Positions 13,235 through 16,864 of a DNA stretch of 16,864 nucleotides are shown in pieces. Position 1 is the stretch's first letter. Each line of letters starts with the position of its first letter. Location of the stretch: the NCBI GenBank assembly GCA_050012535.1, contig JBEKGZ010000025.1, positions 1 through 16,864 on the forward strand. The letters run 5' to 3'. This stretch comes from CAVPLU01 sp050012535 (GTDB lineage Archaea; Thermoproteota; Bathyarchaeia; 40CM-2-53-6). Below the pieces are notes generated by a model. That model worked only from the letters and a program-made list of their open reading frames with translations. It was not told the DNA's origin and did no database searches. A program made the translations under genes and the position numbers.

Positions 13235-13804
13235 TCAAATTCTTGTGGATAGAATGGCTACGCGTTCAACAACTGCCCTCTTGATCGCTTCGTGGATTTC
13301 CTGACGAGGCATCTTGACTGCCTCCAGCTCAGTTGCACTAATGCCGTAGAGCGTCACAATTTTGCGACTTTTTTCCTCGGACCATTCCTCAAGCAGTTCC
13401 TCGTTCAGTTCTACCTCAGCGATCTGAGCTATCTTGTCCTCTAGTACTAGAGCATCTTCTCCGGTTTCGGAGAACGCAACGAAACCAACTATCTTTGAGT
13501 CTTGGGTTACTCCAATCCTAGTGATGGCAGCATCTATCTGCCTCTGCGCTGACGCGTAGAGAAGCGTCTCCATCGCGAGACTTCGCGAAATACCAATCCC
13601 CGACTTGTATGCGTGCAACGCATTGATGGCTGCGATCTCTAAGTGCTCTTTGCCTGCGACGCGTCCTCCGTCGAAGAACTGGATCTCGCTGCCGGGAATC
13701 GCGGACCGAAGCTCTTTCAAAGCCACAGAAGGGTCCATATCCTTAGGTACCCTGAATGCTGAGACTACAACGAATCTCTGGTCTTCTGATAGATCGATGA
13801 TCAA
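13235..13804 (-). CDS. cgi121: KEOPS complex subunit Cgi121
   Basis: 189 residues. Cgi121 binds tRNA and the Bud32 kinase inside KEOPS (Kae1-Bud32-Cgi121-Pcc1), which installs t6A37 using the intermediate made by Sua5. The family core is clear: FFDGGRVAGKEHLEIAAINA at 43-62, the following HAYKSGIGISRSLAMETLLY near 64-83 and ASAQRQIDAAITRIG at 84-98. The N-terminal 40 residues form the expected beta-alpha start, and the acidic LNEELLEEWSEEKSR stretch precedes a C-terminal helix. TTG at 13804 is the start, three bases after the TGA of the phosphoribosyltransferase gene and in the same reading frame. The two are clearly co-transcribed. The C-terminus (about 160-189) is longer than the minimal fold. 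It converges with the THUMP gene, 17 bases apart. Confidence 0.92.
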   Translation of the reverse strand: MIIDLSEDQRFVVVSAFRVPKDMDPSVALKELRSAIPGSEIQFFDGGRVAGKEHLEIAAINALHAYKSGIGISRSLAMETLLYASAQRQIDAAITRIGVTQDSKIVGFVAFSETGEDALVLEDKIAQIAEVELNEELLEEWSEEKSRKIVTLYGISATELEAVKMPRQEIHEAIKRAVVERVAILSTRI

Positions 13805-13807
13805 ATC

Positions 13808-14398
13808 TCATCGATAGAGGCGCGCGTATTCAATTAGCTTTTCCACAAGGCTGCCTTCGATCCCTGCCCCGGTGAGAGTCTCTCTCACGGAACTAAGCGA
13901 CTTTCCTTTCTTCTCGGCTTCGTCAAGGAGACGCCTAGTGTTTTCCAGCCGCTCCCACGGGAAGATAATCCACTGTTCGGTCTGAACAATGAAGAAATCT
14001 GGTTTGAAGATGCTCTGAGGCTTGTAGTAGAGTGTAGCAGTCTTGATCGCTTTTGCACCACAGACATCAAGATGCTCCACGGCGACTTTCAGGCTCTCAC
14101 CCGTATCAGAGACATCATCCACAACAAGCACATTGACGCCTTTTACAGGAACCATGATCGCCTGACTTATGACAGGTTTCCTAGCGGTAACACCAGGTGC
14201 CAGATAGAATTCGATCCTTATGCTGGCCGTGTTTGCGTTCTCCAAGAGATCGGACATTATTCGAGCTGGTGCCCATCCGCCTCGGCTCACCCCGATGATC
14301 AGATCAGGTCGAAATCCAGAATCCTTCACCCGCCTAGCCAAGTCTATCAGCATGTCGTAAACCTGATCCCACGAAGGCGCGATGAAAGAGATGGGCAA
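13808..14398 (-). CDS. Phosphoribosyltransferase-family protein (Hpt/Gpt-like)
   Basis: 196 residues of the type I PRTase fold, like the archaeal COG2236 group (xanthine/guanine or hypoxanthine PRTases). The PRPP-binding motif VLVVDDVSDTGES is at 90-102, the PPi loop SRGG at 38-41, and the hood near TEQWIIFPWE at 140-149 resembles Gpt-type enzymes, where the Trp stacks on the purine. It would convert a purine base and PRPP to a nucleoside monophosphate in the cytoplasm; which base is not readable. The residues after about 150 form a Lys/Glu-rich helical tail. TTG at 14398 is the start: an in-frame TAG lies directly before it, CGGAG lies nine bases upstream and a TATA box lies at 14445-14437. 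It heads an operon with Cgi121. Confidence 0.88.
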   Translation of the reverse strand: MPISFIAPSWDQVYDMLIDLARRVKDSGFRPDLIIGVSRGGWAPARIMSDLLENANTASIRIEFYLAPGVTARKPVISQAIMVPVKGVNVLVVDDVSDTGESLKVAVEHLDVCGAKAIKTATLYYKPQSIFKPDFFIVQTEQWIIFPWERLENTRRLLDEAEKKGKSLSSVRETLTGAGIEGSLVEKLIEYARLYR

Positions 14399-14436
14399 CT
14401 AGGCTAGCTCCGAGGACCACAGCACTTCCCGACACT

Positions 14437-14445
14437 CGTTATAAG
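14437..14445 (-). promoter_or_regulatory. TATA box of the PRTase-Cgi121 operon
   Basis: The minus strand reads CTTATAACG, about 42 bases before the TTG at 14398. A start about 26 bases downstream leaves a leader of some 17 bases with CGGAG (14412-14408) correctly placed. Confidence 0.6.
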
Positions 14446-14715
14446 ACTTGTTTCTCCCATTGAGTAAGAGCGCAGTGTCAGATAGGGCCGTTCAGAGAAA
14501 CTCCGAAGGCATGACATACCGGTATTCCTTGCAGAGGAAGGAAAAGAAGGCTGCAGACATTTTTCGGGAGAGTTGCTCAGTGGAGATGCACATTTCACTG
14601 GGCAGTCCCCTCAAAGCAGGTCAGTCCACTTCATCGCGAGTCTAGCGATGCAAGGGCTTCCTCTTAAGTGCAGTCATGAGCCAACGATCCAGATTCGGAA
14701 GGAACTTTCTAACTG
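14446..14715. other. Divergent intergenic region, no gene recognised
   Basis: This stretch lies between the minus-strand PRTase operon and the plus-strand thioredoxin gene. Two plus-strand frames cross it: one with ATG at 14511 (44 codons to the TAG near 14643) and one ending at 14827 inside the thioredoxin gene. Neither has a recognisable motif, although GAAGG lies just before the ATG at 14511. I see no tRNA or other folded RNA here. Confidence 0.4.
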
Positions 14716-14725
14716 GTTTTATATT
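14716..14725 (+). promoter_or_regulatory. TATA box of the thioredoxin-like gene
   Basis: Plus-strand GTTTTATATT, a near-consensus archaeal TATA box about 60 bases before the ATG at 14784. It predicts a start near 14748 and a leader of about 36 bases with GAGGCGG close to the ATG. Confidence 0.6.
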
Positions 14726-14783
14726 CCAGATCCCGGTCTACAGCAGCCGATTGCCCAAAACGCCAAGCAGTTACTGAGGCGGA

Positions 14784-15371
14784 ATGTACTTGTCGCGAAG
14801 AAAGACAAGGCCAAAACGGAAACGTAGTTCCCTCGAGATCGTCGGATTCCTAGTGTTGGCAGTAATCGTTGTCGCCATAGTTTGGTTGGTCTTTACTTCA
14901 CCTCAAAACCCCACCCAACCGACTCAAACAACAACAAACGCTCAAACAACAACAAACGCCCTCGCCCCTGACTTCACGTTGACAGATGTTAATGGAACCC
15001 CAATCAGGCTTTCAGATCAGCGAGGGAAGGTCGTTGTGCTGGAGTTTATGCGAACGACCTGTCCACACTGTGCCAACGAGATGTCTCAGCTTGCCTCTGT
15101 TCATGACCGGTTTGGGCCCGATGTCACGATGATTTCAGTCAGCGTTGATCCTCAGGGCGACACCAATGAGGTCCTGAAGGCCTACGCCGCGGAACACAAT
15201 GCGACATGGGTATGGGCAAGAGATACGTCGAACAATAGTGTTACATCGCTATATGGAATTTCAGGCGTTCCAACGATCATTATCATAGACTCCAATGGTC
15301 GAATTGTTCAAGTCAATACCGGCGAAACCTCATCGTCAATATTGATCCAACAGATCCAATCAGCACACTAG
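14784..15371 (+). CDS. Membrane-anchored TlpA/ResA-like thioredoxin
   Basis: 195 residues. A very basic N-terminus (residues 5-15) and one hydrophobic segment (about 18-37) make a signal anchor, so the rest faces outside the cytoplasmic membrane. Residues 39-60 form a Pro/Thr/Gln/Asn-rich linker containing a duplicated QTTTNA unit. The thioredoxin-fold domain (about 61-195) has PDFTLTDVNG at 62-71, VVVLEFMRTTCPHC at 83-96 with active-site Cys93-Pro-His-Cys96, VSVDP at 119-123 and the cis-Pro loop SGVPTIIII at 160-168. The CPHC dipeptide is DsbA-like rather than the CPPC/CEPC of many TlpA proteins, and the usual Trp before the first Cys is Thr. A role in extracytoplasmic disulfide exchange or in supplying reductant to cofactor-binding proteins is likely. 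ATG at 14784 is used; TTG at 14790 is possible. The methyltransferase gene follows after 34 bases. Confidence 0.88.
   Translation: MYLSRRKTRPKRKRSSLEIVGFLVLAVIVVAIVWLVFTSPQNPTQPTQTTTNAQTTTNALAPDFTLTDVNGTPIRLSDQRGKVVVLEFMRTTCPHCANEMSQLASVHDRFGPDVTMISVSVDPQGDTNEVLKAYAAEHNATWVWARDTSNNSVTSLYGISGVPTIIIIDSNGRIVQVNTGETSSSILIQQIQSAH
14923..14958 (+). repeat. Perfect 18-base tandem duplication in the thioredoxin linker
   Basis: CTCAAACAACAACAAACG occurs twice in succession without a mismatch and in frame. It doubles a Gln-Thr-Thr-Thr-Asn-Ala unit in the flexible linker between the membrane anchor and the thioredoxin domain. Perfect identity suggests a recent slippage event. Confidence 0.85.
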
Positions 15372-15405
15372 TGAAGAAAGAGAGAGTAGAGCGCCTTAAG
15401 GGTGC

Positions 15406-16203
15406 GTGGATCGCATGTCTCGTGGGCGCTCGATCCTCCTTGCTTCTTCAAGGGCGTTCAGTCATCAGTTGACGCGCTTCTCTCTACCCGACGAACTCAC
15501 CGGGTCTGGCTTGCTGGCAAAACGCGGGTGGAGATGGTGGATCTCAAGAAGAGTCATGTGGCTGTTGTTCCTTCTGTTCGGTCGACGAAAATGCGACAGA
15601 GTCGTCTTGGAAAGGATCCGAGGCATTCCGATCGTGGTATTTCCAGGCGTCTTTCATCCCAAACTCTTTCTCAGCACTACACTCCTTCTTGACAGTCTTA
15701 GCCAGCTCAAGTTTGGTATGAACTCCTCCGTCCTTGATTTGGGTACAGGCACGGGAGTCTGTGCCATATTCATCGCCATGAAGGGAATGCGGGTGACTGC
15801 AACCGACGTTAGCCCCATCGCAGTCCGATGCGCAAAAGTGAACGTCATGGTCAACAACTTGGAGGATCGAATCAGAGTTCTCGAAGGCGACCTGTTCCAA
15901 CCAATAGAAAAGCAGAAGTTTGACTTGATCATATTCAATCCGCCCTATTACGACGGAAAGCCGACATACTGGGCCGAGTATGCATGGCGAGGCGAGAACG
16001 TGCTACACAGATTCGCCGAAGGTTTGGGCGCGCATCTGACTCCCAAAGGAAGAGCTCTCCTTTCGGTTTCCACGGAGGTTGACTTGCTGGCTGTCAAGAA
16101 GGAACTCCAGGAGAACGGATTCGAAGCTCGCGAGATTCGGAAACGCAGGATCCCTGGGGAGACAATCTACGTTTACGAGTGCACGCCTTTGCTGATTGGG
16201 TGA
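15406..16203 (+). CDS. HemK/PrmC-like class I SAM methyltransferase with hydrophobic N-terminal segment
   Basis: 265 residues from GTG at 15406. The Rossmann methyltransferase core has motif I VLDLGTGTGV at 109-118, ATDVSPIAV at 132-140, the acidic EGDLF at 160-164 and the NPPY motif (178-181, in DLIIFNPPYYDGKP) that marks N5-glutamine or N6-adenine type amino-methyltransferases. The stretch VVFPGVFHPKLFLSTTLLLDSL (77-98) resembles the loop before motif I in HemK2/Mtq2, which methylates the GGQ of release factor aRF1. That substrate is a guess here. Residues 1-70 are unusual: Arg-rich, with WWISRRVMWLLFLLFG at 44-59, possibly a membrane-associated helix. ATG at 15415 is a likely alternative start because AAGGGTG lies ten bases before it but only one base before the GTG. 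It follows the thioredoxin gene closely. Confidence 0.85.
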   Translation: MDRMSRGRSILLASSRAFSHQLTRFSLPDELTGSGLLAKRGWRWWISRRVMWLLFLLFGRRKCDRVVLERIRGIPIVVFPGVFHPKLFLSTTLLLDSLSQLKFGMNSSVLDLGTGTGVCAIFIAMKGMRVTATDVSPIAVRCAKVNVMVNNLEDRIRVLEGDLFQPIEKQKFDLIIFNPPYYDGKPTYWAEYAWRGENVLHRFAEGLGAHLTPKGRALLSVSTEVDLLAVKKELQENGFEAREIRKRRIPGETIYVYECTPLLIG

Positions 16204-16226
16204 ACGCGTCAGAGGCAAAGCCATGT

Positions 16227-16864
16227 CTAAAGCTGGCCTAGAATGATCATGGCAGCAAGTCCAATGCATATCGCAAAGGGCAGCCCGGGGAACACTTCCC
16301 TCCTCTCTAGCATCTTGAACCCTAGATAGCTGCCGATCAGAACGCCTGCGAAAGCTCCAAGGTAAGATAGCGCCCCGAAATTGACCATTGCGGTGCTAGT
16401 GAGCATCGAGTAGAACACGAGATCGCCCATGCCGATAGTCAGATCACCGACTGTGAGCACCGCTCCCTTGAATTCCTCCAGATCGGCCATCTCTGCAATC
16501 TTGCCTATGGGGCCTCGGTACACCGAGACGAGATCATAGACTGCGAGGGCAGCCAATAGAACGATCGCGGTCACGGTTGGGATTGAAGCACCCAGAAAGG
16601 TCCCAGTCAACGATCCGATTATCGTGATCGATAATATCCGGATCCCCTGAGGACCTCTGTTTAGTCCGACAAGCAGAAGAGCCGAGACGATTCCGGTCAG
16701 CCCAATCCAACCATATCCGTAGACATCAAGAATCGGGGACAACTGTGCCGCATACAGCTCGCTGTACCAATTGAGCAGAAAGAACGCGACAAAGAGTATT
16801 GCTCCTGTGATCAGATACTTGACAATCCGCTTCTTCCGACGCTTCACGAGCAAGTAGATCAGGG
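16227..16864 (-). CDS. Presenilin-like A22 membrane protease (COG3389-like), 5' end outside window
   Basis: About 212 residues visible; the frame is still open at base 16864, so the N-terminal membrane segments are missing (the family is usually near 300 residues). It is an intramembrane aspartyl protease of the presenilin/signal-peptide-peptidase superfamily. Counting from the TTG at 16853: hydrophobic segments near 13-29, 48-64, 71-90, 93-110, 135-155, 158-177 and 191-207; the first catalytic Asp in AVYD (Tyr106-Asp107); the second in GMGD (141-144); and PGLP at 189-192 in place of the classic PAL motif. A cytoplasmic charged loop (KIAEMADLEEFKG, about 118-130) lies between the two catalytic helices. 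It cleaves substrates within the membrane; targets are unknown. It converges with the methyltransferase gene, 23 bases apart. Confidence 0.9.
   Translation of the reverse strand, partial: LIYLLVKRRKKRIVKYLITGAILFVAFFLLNWYSELYAAQLSPILDVYGYGWIGLTGIVSALLLVGLNRGPQGIRILSITIIGSLTGTFLGASIPTVTAIVLLAALAVYDLVSVYRGPIGKIAEMADLEEFKGAVLTVGDLTIGMGDLVFYSMLTSTAMVNFGALSYLGAFAGVLIGSYLGFKMLERREVFPGLPFAICIGLAAMIILGQL

Noticed and set aside
14448..14645. 65-codon plus-strand frame (44 codons from an internal ATG at 14511)
   Set aside because: A GAAGG precedes the internal ATG, but the sequence matches nothing I know and there is no promoter at a fitting distance.
14573..14827. 84-codon plus-strand frame running into the thioredoxin gene
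   Set aside because: No motif; it spans the best TATA box of the region and overlaps the thioredoxin start in another frame. A small gene cannot be excluded, but support is lacking.

Overview
The window looks like an ordinary stretch of an archaeal chromosome, probably from the TACK side (Thermoproteota, Thaumarchaeota or Bathyarchaeia-like), though the lineage cannot be fixed from sequence reading alone. The signs are ABCE1/Rli1, a GPN-loop GTPase, the KEOPS subunit Cgi121, a TAN1-like THUMP protein, an ADP-forming acetyl-CoA synthetase beta subunit, an archaeal COG1340 coiled-coil protein and a presenilin-like A22 protease. TATA-like boxes lie about 26-50 bases before many starts, base composition is near 50% GC, genes are short and tightly packed, and TTG and GTG starts are very common.

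Left part (1-4770, minus strand): the N-terminal part of SMC running off the left edge; a polyprenyl diphosphate synthase preceded by an MTA/nucleoside phosphorylase (6-base gap); a long coiled-coil protein; and a lone ATP-grasp acyl-CoA synthetase beta subunit. Middle-left (4770-8780): a TraB/PrgY-like protein on plus, convergent with a wHTH/DUF4443-like protein that follows a GPN-loop GTPase on minus; then on plus an unrecognised protein with an RNase HII-like N-terminal signature and a CinA-type MoCF protein.

Centre (8780-11860, minus strand): read in transcript order there is a truncated isoaspartyl peptidase, a 47-residue C2H2 zinc-finger protein, a 32-residue extremely acidic Trp/Glu/Asp peptide with its own TATA box and Shine-Dalgarno, ABCE1 (ribosome recycling) and a 70-residue zinc-ribbon protein. 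The two very small genes are the least expected content here and would be missed by length-filtered gene calling.

Right part (11900-16864): Sua5/YrdC and a THUMP protein on plus face Cgi121 and a phosphoribosyltransferase on minus. Sua5 makes the threonylcarbamoyl-AMP that KEOPS (with Cgi121) uses for t6A37, and the THUMP protein resembles the TAN1 partner of tRNA ac4C formation, so this is a small tRNA-modification neighbourhood. A membrane-anchored TlpA-like thioredoxin and a HemK-like methyltransferase follow on plus, convergent with a presenilin-like membrane protease that runs off the right edge.

I found no rRNA, convincing tRNA, CRISPR array, transposase or phage gene. There is no clear new defence or mobile system. 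The points most worth checking are the two hidden small genes around ABCE1, the isoaspartyl peptidase that stops at its autocleavage site, and two conserved genes (GPN GTPase, Sua5) whose true starts seem to lie upstream of any ATG/GTG/TTG codon.
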